This document shows positions 52,258-60,061 of a DNA stretch of 64,000 bases, in pieces (position 1 is the first letter of the stretch; every line of letters begins with the position of its first letter). The translations under genes were made by a program, and so were the position numbers. A model generated the notes under the pieces. That model saw nothing but the letters and a program-made list of their open reading frames with translations. It made no database searches and had not been told where the DNA came from. The DNA is from Hymenobacter telluris. Its GTDB lineage: Bacteria; Bacteroidota; Bacteroidia; Cytophagales; Hymenobacteraceae. Location: the NCBI RefSeq assembly GCF_017313265.1, contig NZ_JAFLQZ010000001.1:1-64000 (forward strand), read 5' to 3'.

Positions 52258-54045
52258 CTACTCCTTTATAAACCGCCGCGAAATCAAGCCTTCTGGCCCC
52301 TGAAAACGAATGAAATAAGTGCCGGGCAGTAGCTCGGCAACCGGAATCGGTTGGTTGGTTGCCAGCACGCCATTGTGCAGCAGTAGTCCTTTGCTGTCCA
52401 GCACCTCATACGGCAATGGCTGCACCGCGCCCGTCACGGTTAATTGCCCGCGTGCGGGGTTGGGGTAGAGCTGCAACGCCAGTTCGGTGGCGCTGCGCAG
52501 CACCAGCGTCGGGTTGCCATCGAGGGTGTATAGGGGGCGGTAGCCGGTGGCCTCGTTATCAGCGTATTCCACCACCCGAATGTGGTAGTCGTGGCCCGGC
52601 GCCGGCTTGGCAATTCGTATTGAATCGTCGGCGTCGTTGGCTATTACGTAGGTGCCCCGGCCCAGCACCGTTCCCCGGCCGAAAGTGGCAGCAGGGTAGT
52701 GCGTGTTGTCGATGGGAAAAGCATCCACGGGGGCGTCGGCTTGCATGAGCACCAGGCGGCGGGTACCGGTGCCGCGGGTCCAGCGTAGCACCACACTCAG
52801 GGAGTCTTCGGTGGCAGTGAGGGCCGTGGCGTTTTCGGCGGGGGCCAGCAGATTGTGCGTCGGCCAGGCCGCTGCGCTGGATACGGCGCGCCAACCCAAC
52901 TGGTCCAGCTCCTGCCAAAACCCCTCGGCACCGGGGCAGCTGTTGAGCAGGATCACCCAGGTGTGGGTACCCGCCGTACGCACCAGGTAAGTGGCCGTAC
53001 CATCCAGCGAGCCACTGTGCCAGCGGTTGCCAGCCTGGTTTATCTGCCAGCCTTTGGCGTATCCGGGGGCAACTCTTGAGGGCGCTACCATAGTAGCCAG
53101 CGTGGCCGGGGCCAGCAGGCCGGGGCGGGTGGTGTTGCCTTCCGCCGCGAGTTGCAGCCGCACCAGGTCACGGGCCGAGCACACCCAGCCGCCGTGGGCG
53201 CTCATGGCCTCCACCTGGAAGCCGCCGTACGCCGCCGGTACCTGCTGCCCCGACCCATTGCAGGCCGGCATCTGGTAGCGGCTCTGGTATTCCACTTCCC
53301 GCTCCAAGCGGCCAGCGGGCAGGTTGTGGCCTAAATGTGCTTCGAGAGCACCGGCCGGCACCAGCAGATTGGTGCGGACCCACGCCTCGTAGCGCTGCCC
53401 CGTCACTTTTTCTACAATCTTTCCTAAGGCCAAGTAGCCCATGTTGGAGTACGCGAAGCGCGTGCCGGGAGCGTAGTTCAACCCTTTGGCGAGCAGAAAA
53501 CGCACCAGCGTTGAGTCGGCCACGGGGGTAGGGGCTCCCTGGGTTTGGGCCGCGTGCACCGGAAAGCTCACTGGGTCGCAGCCAGCGTAGCCGTCACAGC
53601 CAATTTCCCGGTCCCAGCCCGCGGTGTGCTCCAGCAGTTGCTGCACCGTGACGTTGTAGATGCGCTTGTCGGTGATGGCGCCGGCGTAATACGGGCTGCG
53701 CAAGTAGCCCGTCGGCCCGAAAGCTTTACCCGCCAGATCAATACGGCCCTGCTCCGCCAGCTTCAGCACCGCCAGCGCCGTAATGGGCTTCGAGAGGCTG
53801 GCTACCCGTAGCAAATGGTAGGGCTGTAGCGGCACAGTACGGGCCACATCGGCGTAGCCGAAGGCGCGGGCGTACACCAGCCGACCCTGCGTCCCGAACG
53901 CCACGGATGCCCCCAAAATGTTCCAGCGCTGCATAAAGCGCTGCATGGTCGCCTCAAAGGCAGTGAATTCGGGGACCGGAATGCCTTGCTGCGCTACAGC
54001 TTGTAAGGATAAGAGCAGACACAGGATAGTGTAAAATTTCTTCAA
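52258..54045 (-). CDS. beta-lactamase-family serine hydrolase with T9SS sorting domain
   Basis: This 595-residue secreted hydrolase has a signal peptide (about 1-18, AVAQ). The class C beta-lactamase/DD-peptidase fold shows SLSK (RVASLSKPIT, active Ser and Lys), YSN (RFAYSNMGYL) and HSG (RWHSGSLDG). A linker region of beta structure follows, and a type A sorting domain ends the protein (LYPNPARGQLTV to RRFIKE). It is exported by T9SS to the cell surface or medium. Substrate could be peptides, esters or beta-lactams. It sits between bioD and bioA on the same strand but has no known biotin role. Confidence 0.93.
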   Translation of the reverse strand: MKKFYTILCLLLSLQAVAQQGIPVPEFTAFEATMQRFMQRWNILGASVAFGTQGRLVYARAFGYADVARTVPLQPYHLLRVASLSKPITALAVLKLAEQGRIDLAGKAFGPTGYLRSPYYAGAITDKRIYNVTVQQLLEHTAGWDREIGCDGYAGCDPVSFPVHAAQTQGAPTPVADSTLVRFLLAKGLNYAPGTRFAYSNMGYLALGKIVEKVTGQRYEAWVRTNLLVPAGALEAHLGHNLPAGRLEREVEYQSRYQMPACNGSGQQVPAAYGGFQVEAMSAHGGWVCSARDLVRLQLAAEGNTTRPGLLAPATLATMVAPSRVAPGYAKGWQINQAGNRWHSGSLDGTATYLVRTAGTHTWVILLNSCPGAEGFWQELDQLGWRAVSSAAAWPTHNLLAPAENATALTATEDSLSVVLRWTRGTGTRRLVLMQADAPVDAFPIDNTHYPAATFGRGTVLGRGTYVIANDADDSIRIAKPAPGHDYHIRVVEYADNEATGYRPLYTLDGNPTLVLRSATELALQLYPNPARGQLTVTGAVQPLPYEVLDSKGLLLHNGVLATNQPIPVAELLPGTYFIRFQGPEGLISRRFIKE

Positions 54046-54277
54046 ACAGAGTGCCGATAAAAATGCTGCTAATAGCTTGAATTGAAGCTGAATTCAATTC
54101 GGATTATTAACGCAATTTTATTAGCTTATTTGAAGTTTCTAGTTAAATATATTGCTGATAAATATGAATTTTCTACTTTGAATACATGGCATTAATAAGG
54201 GTGGTGCCTTAATTGAAAGTGCAAATAGATTAAGTGCAAAAAAAGACAATGTGAGTTGGTTTTGAAGCCGTACTATT

Positions 54278-54898
54278 TCAACGGTTAAACCACTGCCGAA
54301 ACTCTGCGGCGTAGCGGCTCACCACTTCCACCGAAACGGCTGGTTCGGGTAGCAGCCGCGGCATTAGGGGCACGCCGGTATGCTCACTGATAAAGTCCTC
54401 GGTGGCAGGAGTGGGCTCCCCATTGAAAACCAGTCCGCGCACCCGTAAGCCGCGGGCCTGTAAGGCCTCCAGCGTAAGCAGCGTGTGGTTGATACTGCCC
54501 AGGTAGTTGCGCGATACCACTACCACATTAAGCGCAAATTGCTGGGCTAAGTCGGCTATCAGGAAACCGGGCGCCAATGGCACCAGCAGCCCGCCCGCGC
54601 CTTCTACCAGCAGGTGGTTGGTGGTTTCCGGCAACTGAAAATCGGCGGGATGCAGGGTGATGCCTTCTGCGGCAGCAGCAGCGTGGGGCGAAGCCGGCAG
54701 TTGCAGCCGGTGTCGCTCGGGCCAAAAGCGGCTCACTTGGTTCTGCACGAGGCTGCGCACCGTGGCCGCATCGGTGGTAGGCTCCAGGCCCGCCTGCACC
54801 GGCTTCCAGTAGTCGGCCTGCAAGGCTTCGGTGAGGATGGCCGAAACCAGCGTTTTACCAACGTCCGTGCCGATGCCGGTGATGAAGAGCTTTTCCAA
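54278..54898 (-). CDS. bioD: dethiobiotin synthetase
   Basis: This enzyme carboxylates 7,8-diaminopelargonate with CO2 and ATP to close the ureido ring. The 206-residue P-loop protein starts KLFITGIGTDVGKT, the family Walker A. YWKPVQAGLE binds substrate, VEGAGGLLVPL is the second conserved motif, and VVSRNYLGSINHTLLT follows. The length is slightly below the usual 220-230, but all motifs are present. It is in the interrupted biotin cluster, between a MORN lipoprotein and the serine hydrolase. Confidence 0.95.
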   Translation of the reverse strand: MEKLFITGIGTDVGKTLVSAILTEALQADYWKPVQAGLEPTTDAATVRSLVQNQVSRFWPERHRLQLPASPHAAAAAEGITLHPADFQLPETTNHLLVEGAGGLLVPLAPGFLIADLAQQFALNVVVVSRNYLGSINHTLLTLEALQARGLRVRGLVFNGEPTPATEDFISEHTGVPLMPRLLPEPAVSVEVVSRYAAEFRQWFNR

Positions 54899-54945
54899 AG
54901 AGAGAATAGGGTAAATAGTGCGGCTTTGTAAAGAATGTATGCAAC

Positions 54946-55758
54946 TTAATTTGATATAATCAATTTGCCATTTTTATAGAATTGTTTCTTAGTTAATGTT
55001 CCAATGTGGTTGAAATAATATACGGTGTCATTGTATTTGCCATCTATCAAATATCCCTTAGATTTTATCTTGCCGTTTCTGTGATATTCAATAGTTTCTC
55101 CCTTTAGTTTGCCTTTCTGATACGTGCATGTTTCGTATAAAATACTGTCTCTATCAAACCATTTCCAGACACCAGATTCTTTTCCTGCTTCATATTGTCC
55201 GGCAACTAAGATTGTTTCTGTCGAATCAATTAAGTGCTCAGTTGTTTCACCCCAAAGAACCCCATTTCTATATTCTAATGTTTTCCAAGCTCCGTTCTCT
55301 TCCCACGTTTTCCATTTTCCTGTCTTCTTGCCGTTTGTATAATTTCCTGCGCTTGCAGGCTCTCCGCTTTCATACCATTCTTTTGTAAATCCATCCGTAA
55401 TCCCTTGGTTTAGAATAGATTCTCGTTTTTTAGTGCCATCATCGTACCAACATTTGATATAGCCATGCTCTTTGCCGTTTACTATTGTCCAGTCTGCTGT
55501 CTGGTGTCCAGTTTCTGACCAGCTTTTAAAATGTCCTGTCTTTTGGCCGTTTTTGCAAAATCCTTCGTATTCTATTTGTCCGTTACTGTAAAAACCTTGT
55601 CGCTTATAATAACTTTTGTCGTTGCAATCTGGGTATAGGAAAACAACTTCGTTACTTCCATTCGCATAAGTCGATTTAACGACTCGACATTCTTGTTTGC
55701 ATCCTGTTAAAAAGAATGAAACAAACAAGATGAATGCTGATTGTAAGTATATTATCAT
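54946..55758 (-). CDS. MORN-repeat lipoprotein (YwqK-like)
   Basis: This 270-residue protein starts with a lipoprotein signal (about 1-20, FFLTGCKQ). At least seven MORN_2-type repeats follow, each with an aromatic and Gly pattern such as GFYSNGQIEYEG, GYIKCWYDDGTKK, GFTKEWYESGE and GKWKTWEENG. Databases often call these YwqK-family antitoxins, but no toxin is beside it. It is very AT-rich among GC-rich bio genes, so it is likely an insertion. The ATG at 55758 is chosen because it gives the lipoprotein signal; the longer frame runs into a repeat. Confidence 0.88.
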   Translation of the reverse strand: MIIYLQSAFILFVSFFLTGCKQECRVVKSTYANGSNEVVFLYPDCNDKSYYKRQGFYSNGQIEYEGFCKNGQKTGHFKSWSETGHQTADWTIVNGKEHGYIKCWYDDGTKKRESILNQGITDGFTKEWYESGEPASAGNYTNGKKTGKWKTWEENGAWKTLEYRNGVLWGETTEHLIDSTETILVAGQYEAGKESGVWKWFDRDSILYETCTYQKGKLKGETIEYHRNGKIKSKGYLIDGKYNDTVYYFNHIGTLTKKQFYKNGKLIISN

Positions 55759-55803
55759 AAATGTCAAATGTCGTTTTACAGCTCCAGCTATAGCCATTTC
55801 AAA

Positions 55804-55890
55804 AACGGTGTAGAGACGCATACTTGCGTCTCGTCGTCCGCGCCACCTACTGTTCAACAAGGAGACGCAAGTATGCGTCTCTACACCGTT
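55804..55890. repeat. REPIN-like palindrome, family A, copy 3
   Basis: Perfect 29-bp arms 55804-55832 and 55862-55890 contain GTGTAGAGACGCATACTTG. The spacer has TGTTCAACA and GTCCGCGCC. Confidence 0.85.
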
Positions 55891-55923
55891 CATGAATCTG
55901 CTACAACAGATTAGTTGCCAATA

Positions 55924-57054
55924 CTATTGCCTCAACACCGCCGCCAGCCCGTTGATTTCCGCCGCGGTGTTGTAGCTATGCACGATAAGCCGCAGCCGCT
56001 CCGTACCCACCGGCACCGTTGGCGACACGATGGGGCGCACGTCGAAGCCGGCTTGCTGGGCGGCGGCGGCTACGCGGCGGGCCGTTTCGGGGCCGGGCTG
56101 CTGCGGGAAGAAAACCGGGTGGATGATATGGCTTTCCGGGGGTACGTGCAAGCCGGGCACAGTATTAAGCGTGGCCTTGAGGTAGTCGGAAAAAGCGAAT
56201 AGCTGCTGGCGTTCCGCTGCCAGGGTTGGCAGCACTTGGTAGGCTGCCGTGAGGCTGGCTATGGTGAGTGGTGGCAGGGCCGTGGTGTAGATGAACGGGC
56301 GGCTGAAGTTCAGCAGGTAGTCGTGCAATACGGTAGGGCCAACCACGGCGGCGCCCTGGCTGCCCAGCGCCTTCCCAAAGGTGAGGATGCGGGCGAATAC
56401 GTCGGATTCCAACCCCAGGGCTGCTACCAGGCCTTCACCGGCCGGCCCATAAACTCCGTTGCTATGCGCCTCATCCACCACCAGATACAACCCTCTGGCG
56501 CGGCAAAACGCAGCTAGTTCCGGCAACGGCGCCATGTCGCCATCCATTGAGTACAAAGACTCCACGGCCACAAACACGGCCCCGGTGGCGCGGGTGAGCC
56601 GCCGCTCCAAGTCGGCGAGGTCGTTGTGGCGGAAGCTCCAGGCGGTGGCAAAGCTGCTGCGGATACCGTCCTTGACGGAGGCATGGGAGGCTTCGTCGTA
56701 CAGAATGGTGTCGCCGCGGCGAGGCACAGCCGAGAAGAAGCCCAGGTTGGCCGCGTAGCCGGAGTTGAACAGCAGCGCCGCTTCGGCCCGGTGAAACTGC
56801 GCTACATGCACTTCCAAGGCTTCGGCGGCCGCTGAGTTGCCGGTAAGCAGCCGGGAGCCGGTGCTGCCTGCCGCTTCGCTGGTGGCTTGCTGCACGGCGG
56901 CCTGTACTGTTGGGTGGCGGCTAAGTCCGAGGTAGTCGTTGGAGCTGAAATCCACCAATCCGGCTGCTGGCTGCGTGAGGCGGCGGCGCGTACCAGCGGT
57001 TTCGCGCTGGGCGAGCTGCTGGGCAAGGCGTTGGTGCAAAGGGAATTCGGGCAT
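55924..57054 (-). CDS. bioF: 8-amino-7-oxononanoate synthase
   Basis: This PLP enzyme condenses pimeloyl thioester with alanine, starting the ring pathway of biotin. The 376-residue alpha-oxoamine synthase has FSSNDYLGLSRHP, GSTGSRLLTGN, FNSGYAANLGFFSAV, DEASHASVKDG, VVDEAHSNGVYG and the PLP lysine in LTFGKALGSQGAAVVG. All are in the order of BioF/KBL proteins; location between bioB and bioD settles the assignment. A 139-nt palindrome separates it from bioB. Confidence 0.95.
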   Translation of the reverse strand: MPEFPLHQRLAQQLAQRETAGTRRRLTQPAAGLVDFSSNDYLGLSRHPTVQAAVQQATSEAAGSTGSRLLTGNSAAAEALEVHVAQFHRAEAALLFNSGYAANLGFFSAVPRRGDTILYDEASHASVKDGIRSSFATAWSFRHNDLADLERRLTRATGAVFVAVESLYSMDGDMAPLPELAAFCRARGLYLVVDEAHSNGVYGPAGEGLVAALGLESDVFARILTFGKALGSQGAAVVGPTVLHDYLLNFSRPFIYTTALPPLTIASLTAAYQVLPTLAAERQQLFAFSDYLKATLNTVPGLHVPPESHIIHPVFFPQQPGPETARRVAAAAQQAGFDVRPIVSPTVPVGTERLRLIVHSYNTAAEINGLAAVLRQ

Positions 57055-57080
57055 GAAAAATAGAGCCAGAGCTAGAAACT

Positions 57081-57219
57081 AATTCCCCTCCTTATTTCAA
57101 GGAGGGGTGGCCGTAGGCCGGGGTGGTTCAATTGTTGAACGAAAACTAGTTCTAGCTTTCTAGCTCTAGTTAACCACCCCGGCCTGCGGCCACCCCTCCT
57201 TGAAATAAGGAGGGGAGTT
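57081..57219. repeat. REPIN-like nested palindrome, family B, copy 1
   Basis: Arms 57081-57128 and 57172-57219 (48 bp, two mismatches). Each arm holds its own hairpin CCCCTCCTT...AAGGAGGGG and then GGCCGGGGTGGTT. The spacer contains ATTGTTGAACG (57131-57141) and ACTAGTTCTA. Confidence 0.85.
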
Positions 57220-57239
57220 GTATAGTAATAGCTTTAAAG

Positions 57240-58247
57240 CTACGCCTCTACCGAAACTTCTTTACCCAACACCATAGCGCCTTCCGGCACGTCTTTAAAC
57301 GACTTGCGTGGCTTCAGACCCAGCAATTCAAACATCTGCTTGTCGGCGTCGAAATCGGGGTTGGGGGTGGTGAGGAGCTTTTCGCCGCTGAAGATGGAGT
57401 TGGCACCGGCCAGGAAGCATAAAGCTTGCTCGGTAACGGGCATTTCCTGGCGGCCCGCCGAGAGGCGCACCATGGTGTGCGGCATCAGAATGCGGGCCGT
57501 GGCAATCATGCGCAGCATTTCCCACACGCTCACGCGGGGCTGGTCGGCGAGGGGCGTACCGGCTACGGGCACCAGCGCATTCACCGGCACCGACTCGGGG
57601 TGGGCGGGCAAGGTGGCCAGCGTGTGCAGCATGGCTACCCGGTCTTCGTCGGTTTCGCCGAGGCCGATGATACCGCCCGAGCACACCGAAATACCTGCTT
57701 TGCGCACGTGCTCCAGCGTATTCAGCCGGTCGTCGTAGGTGCGGGTCGTGATGATGTCGTCGTAATGCTCGCGGCTGGTGTCGAGGTTGTGGTTGTAGGC
57801 GTAGAGGCCGGCTTGCTTGAGGCGCTCGGCCTGGTACTCGTTGAGCATGCCCAGGGTGCAGCACACTTCCAGGCCGAGGCCGTTCACTTGCTCGACCATG
57901 CCCAGTACCCGGTCGAAGTCCCGGTTGTCGCGGATTTCGCGCCAGGCGGCGCCCATGCAGAAGCGGGTGCTACCCGAATCCTTGGCGCGTTGGGCCGAGG
58001 CCAGCACTTCGGCATCGGGGAGGAGCTTGTGGGCTTGCACACCGGTATGGTAGCGGGCCGCCTGGGGGCAATAGGCGCAGTCTTCGGGGCAGCCGCCGGT
58101 TTTCACGCTCAGCAGCGTGCACACCTGTACTTCGCCGGTGGCCTGGGTTTGGGCATGGATGGCGGCGGCCTGCGTCACGAGTTCCAGCACGGGCTGGTGA
58201 TAAATAGCGTTTACTTCTTCGAGGGTCCAGTCGGTACGGAGCTGCAT
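57240..58247 (-). CDS. bioB: biotin synthase
   Basis: This radical-SAM enzyme inserts sulfur into dethiobiotin, the last step of biotin synthesis. The 335-residue protein has the 4Fe-4S motif [12 protein letters not shown] (CxxxCxxC) near residue 56. It also shows [21 protein letters not shown] and [14 protein letters not shown], and the late conserved SAGRQEM (Arg ligand of the 2Fe-2S cluster). The ATG at 58247 (MQLRTDW) is chosen; the open frame upstream to 58439 crosses low-complexity sequence and a repeat. It is the first bio gene of the cluster. Confidence 0.96.
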   Translation of the reverse strand: MQLRTDWTLEEVNAIYHQPVLELVTQAAAIHAQTQATGEVQVCTLLSVKTGGCPEDCAYCPQAARYHTGVQAHKLLPDAEVLASAQRAKDSGSTRFCMGAAWREIRDNRDFDRVLGMVEQVNGLGLEVCCTLGMLNEYQAERLKQAGLYAYNHNLDTSREHYDDIITTRTYDDRLNTLEHVRKAGISVCSGGIIGLGETDEDRVAMLHTLATLPAHPESVPVNALVPVAGTPLADQPRVSVWEMLRMIATARILMPHTMVRLSAGRQEMPVTEQALCFLAGANSIFSGEKLLTTPNPDFDADKQMFELLGLKPRKSFKDVPEGAMVLGKEVSVEA

Positions 58248-58385
58248 GGGGGAGCGGTAGGCGGTGAAGAATTGACAGGAAGCAAGCCCTGAAAAGGGCA
58301 GCCCGCCGGTGCTGACGCTGCACGGCGGGCTGCAAGATACGGGGTACTCGTTTTTTGTTGCTGGTTTTTTGTTTTTCGTTAGCGC

Positions 58386-58486
58386 TGTAGAGACGCGACA
58401 CTTCGCGTCTCGGCGTCCGCGCCGTTTGGACGACACCACACAATCAACCTCAGCAACGCCGAGACGCGAAGTGTCGCGTCTCTACA
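58386..58486. repeat. REPIN-like palindrome, family A, copy 4
   Basis: Perfect 31-bp arms 58386-58416 and 58456-58486 start TGTAGAGACGCGACACTTCG. The TAG stop codon of the acetyltransferase at 58482 is inside the right end. The spacer shares GTCCGCGCC with copy 3. Confidence 0.88.
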
Positions 58487-59042
58487 TGGTTTTGTCTGGA
58501 TTTGCTACCGGCCGCAGCACCCGGCAGGGGTTCCCAACGGCTACCACCCCGGCCGGAATGTCGCGCGTGACTACGCTGCCGGCCCCGATGGTGGTACCCG
58601 CCCCAATTGTCACGCCGGGTAGTATCGTTACCCCGCCACCGATCCACACATTGTCGCCGATGGTGATGGGGCGGGCAAACTCCCAACCGGCTATGCGCGG
58701 CGCCACTTCTACGGGGTGGCCGGCGGTGCTGAGCAGCACATTCGGGGCTATGAACACGTTGTCGCCGATGGTGACGGGGGCGCAGTCGAGGATGGTGAGG
58801 TTGTAGTTGGAATAGAAATTCCGGCCTACTTTGATGTTGTAGCCGTAGTCGCAACGCAACGGGGCTTCCACGTGGGCGTCGGTTTCGTAGCCCAGCAGCT
58901 CAGCAAGAACTTGCTTGTTGAGCTGCACCGGCTCCTGGTTGTAGCGGTGGCACAGGGTCTTGGCGTGCAGGCGTTCCGCTACCAGTTCGGGGTCGTTGGC
59001 TTGGTACAGTTCGCCGGCCAGCATTTGTTGTTTGGGTGTCAT
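58482..59042 (-). CDS. sugar O-acetyltransferase (maltose/galactoside type)
   Basis: This 186-residue left-handed beta-helix enzyme transfers acetyl from acetyl-CoA to sugars. The N-terminal maltose-acetyltransferase domain (MTPKQQMLAGELYQANDPEL) and hexapeptide repeats (APLRCDYGYNIKVG, IGDNVFIAPNVLLST, IGDNVWIGGGVTI, IGAGTTIGAGSVVT) identify the Maa/LacA group. The ATG at 59042 begins the family N-terminus; the longer frame crosses repeat family C copy 2. The 3' end is formed by repeat family A, which supplies TAG. Physiological sugar unknown. Confidence 0.94.
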   Translation of the reverse strand: MTPKQQMLAGELYQANDPELVAERLHAKTLCHRYNQEPVQLNKQVLAELLGYETDAHVEAPLRCDYGYNIKVGRNFYSNYNLTILDCAPVTIGDNVFIAPNVLLSTAGHPVEVAPRIAGWEFARPITIGDNVWIGGGVTILPGVTIGAGTTIGAGSVVTRDIPAGVVAVGNPCRVLRPVANPDKTM

Positions 59043-59090
59043 CAATATAGCTGAAAAGTGGGCTAATGACGCCAAAGCTACAGGTTGCCC

Positions 59091-59167
59091 TGTCATTCCG
59101 ACGTAGGAGGAATCTGAGTGTAATCGTTGAATGACTGTAGTCAGATTCCTCCTGCGTCGGAATGACA
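59091..59167. repeat. palindromic repeat, family C, copy 2
   Basis: Arms 59091-59117 and 59141-59167 (27 bp, one mismatch) start TGTCATTCCGACG. The spacer has ATCGTTGAATG at 59123-59133, as in families B and D. Confidence 0.85.
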
Positions 59168-59179
59168 AAGCAGCTTTTC

Positions 59180-59578
59180 TTACAGCGAGTTGCTGTCGGT
59201 GCGGCTGTCACGGGTGTTTTTCTGCACGGCAATGGCCCCGAACAGCGCCAGCAGAAACGACATGCCATAGAAGCCTTTTTCGCTGAGCGTAAGCGTAGCG
59301 TTCCACAGGCCGACCACCAGCAGGGCCACCGCCATTAGGGTAGAAAACCAGCTTAGGCCGTAGTAGATGCCCGTCACCGGCACGCCTTCCATTTGGTCGC
59401 GCACGGTTTTTTGCAGCGAAACGGCCGAGAACAGGCCGTACATGAGCACAGTGAAGTAGTATCCTTTCTCGTTGAGCGCCATCTGGGCGTTCCAGAGGCC
59501 AACAACGAAGGCGGCCATTCCGGCTAGCAGCGCCACCCAGGAAGCGGCAATGAAGGCATTGGAGGGCTTGGTGTTCAT
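59180..59578 (-). CDS. YiaA/YiaB-like inner-membrane protein
   Basis: This 132-residue protein has four transmembrane helices arranged as an internal duplication. Each half reads VVGLWNA....L.EKG.Y followed by a second helix and QK..RD ([38 protein letters not shown]). This is the YiaAB two-helix domain. Function is not established in any organism I can name. The ATG at 59578 (MNTKPSN) is chosen; the longer frame upstream lacks membrane features. Confidence 0.88.
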   Translation of the reverse strand: MNTKPSNAFIAASWVALLAGMAAFVVGLWNAQMALNEKGYYFTVLMYGLFSAVSLQKTVRDQMEGVPVTGIYYGLSWFSTLMAVALLVVGLWNATLTLSEKGFYGMSFLLALFGAIAVQKNTRDSRTDSNSL

Positions 59579-59850
59579 AACGGTACAGTGGTGTGTGGGT
59601 TGGAATACAAGCGCCGGGTAGTAGCCGGTCGACAAGCCAAACATAGCGGGCACCCCCACCTACCACGCATCCAAACTTTCGTTTCAATTAGACTTTTGAA
59701 ATACTGAAATCAGCTTCGAATACAACCTAATTACAGGTCCGTGTAAGCGTAAGGAGTCTGATTGTAGCTATAAAAAAGCCACTTGCGCATTGTTCTGAAA
59801 TCAGACATTTCAACGGCCAGGTTTTGGTAGCTTAGAGCTAAAACTAAAAG

Positions 59851-59980
59851 CTAGTTCCCCTCCTTGGATAAGGAGGGGCTAGGGGTGGTTGACCAATCGT
59901 TGAATGATTTACTAGCTCTAATTTCTAGTTCTAGTTGTTCAACCACCCCTAACCCCTCCTCATCTGAGGAGGGGAACTAG
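59851..59980. repeat. REPIN-like nested palindrome, family B, copy 2
   Basis: Arms 59851-59892 and 59939-59980 (42 bp, several mismatches). Each arm holds a CCCCTCCT/AGGAGGGG hairpin and GGGGTGGTTGA. The spacer contains ATCGTTGAATG (59896-59906) and ACTAGCTCTA, matching copy 1. Confidence 0.82.
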
Positions 59981-60027
59981 ACTTTCAGCTACATTATAAT
60001 ACTTATTATAACATGTCTTTAAACCAA

Positions 60028-60057
60028 AACGAGCCGCCCTAAGTGGAGCGGCTCGTT
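60028..60057. terminator. terminator hairpin after pseudouridine synthase
   Basis: AACGAGCCGC pairs with GCGGCTCGTT. It starts 4 nt after the stop codon at 60062 on the minus strand; the U-run is weak. Confidence 0.65.
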
Positions 60058-60061
60058 GCCA

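Noticed and set aside
54946-55758. Antitoxin of a toxin-antitoxin pair
   Set aside because: Only a family name suggests it; the protein is a MORN lipoprotein and no toxin gene is adjacent.
41514-58486. Family A elements as IS ends or full MITEs
   Set aside because: No transposase gene, no clear target-site duplication seen by eye, and the two-hairpin form fits REPINs better.
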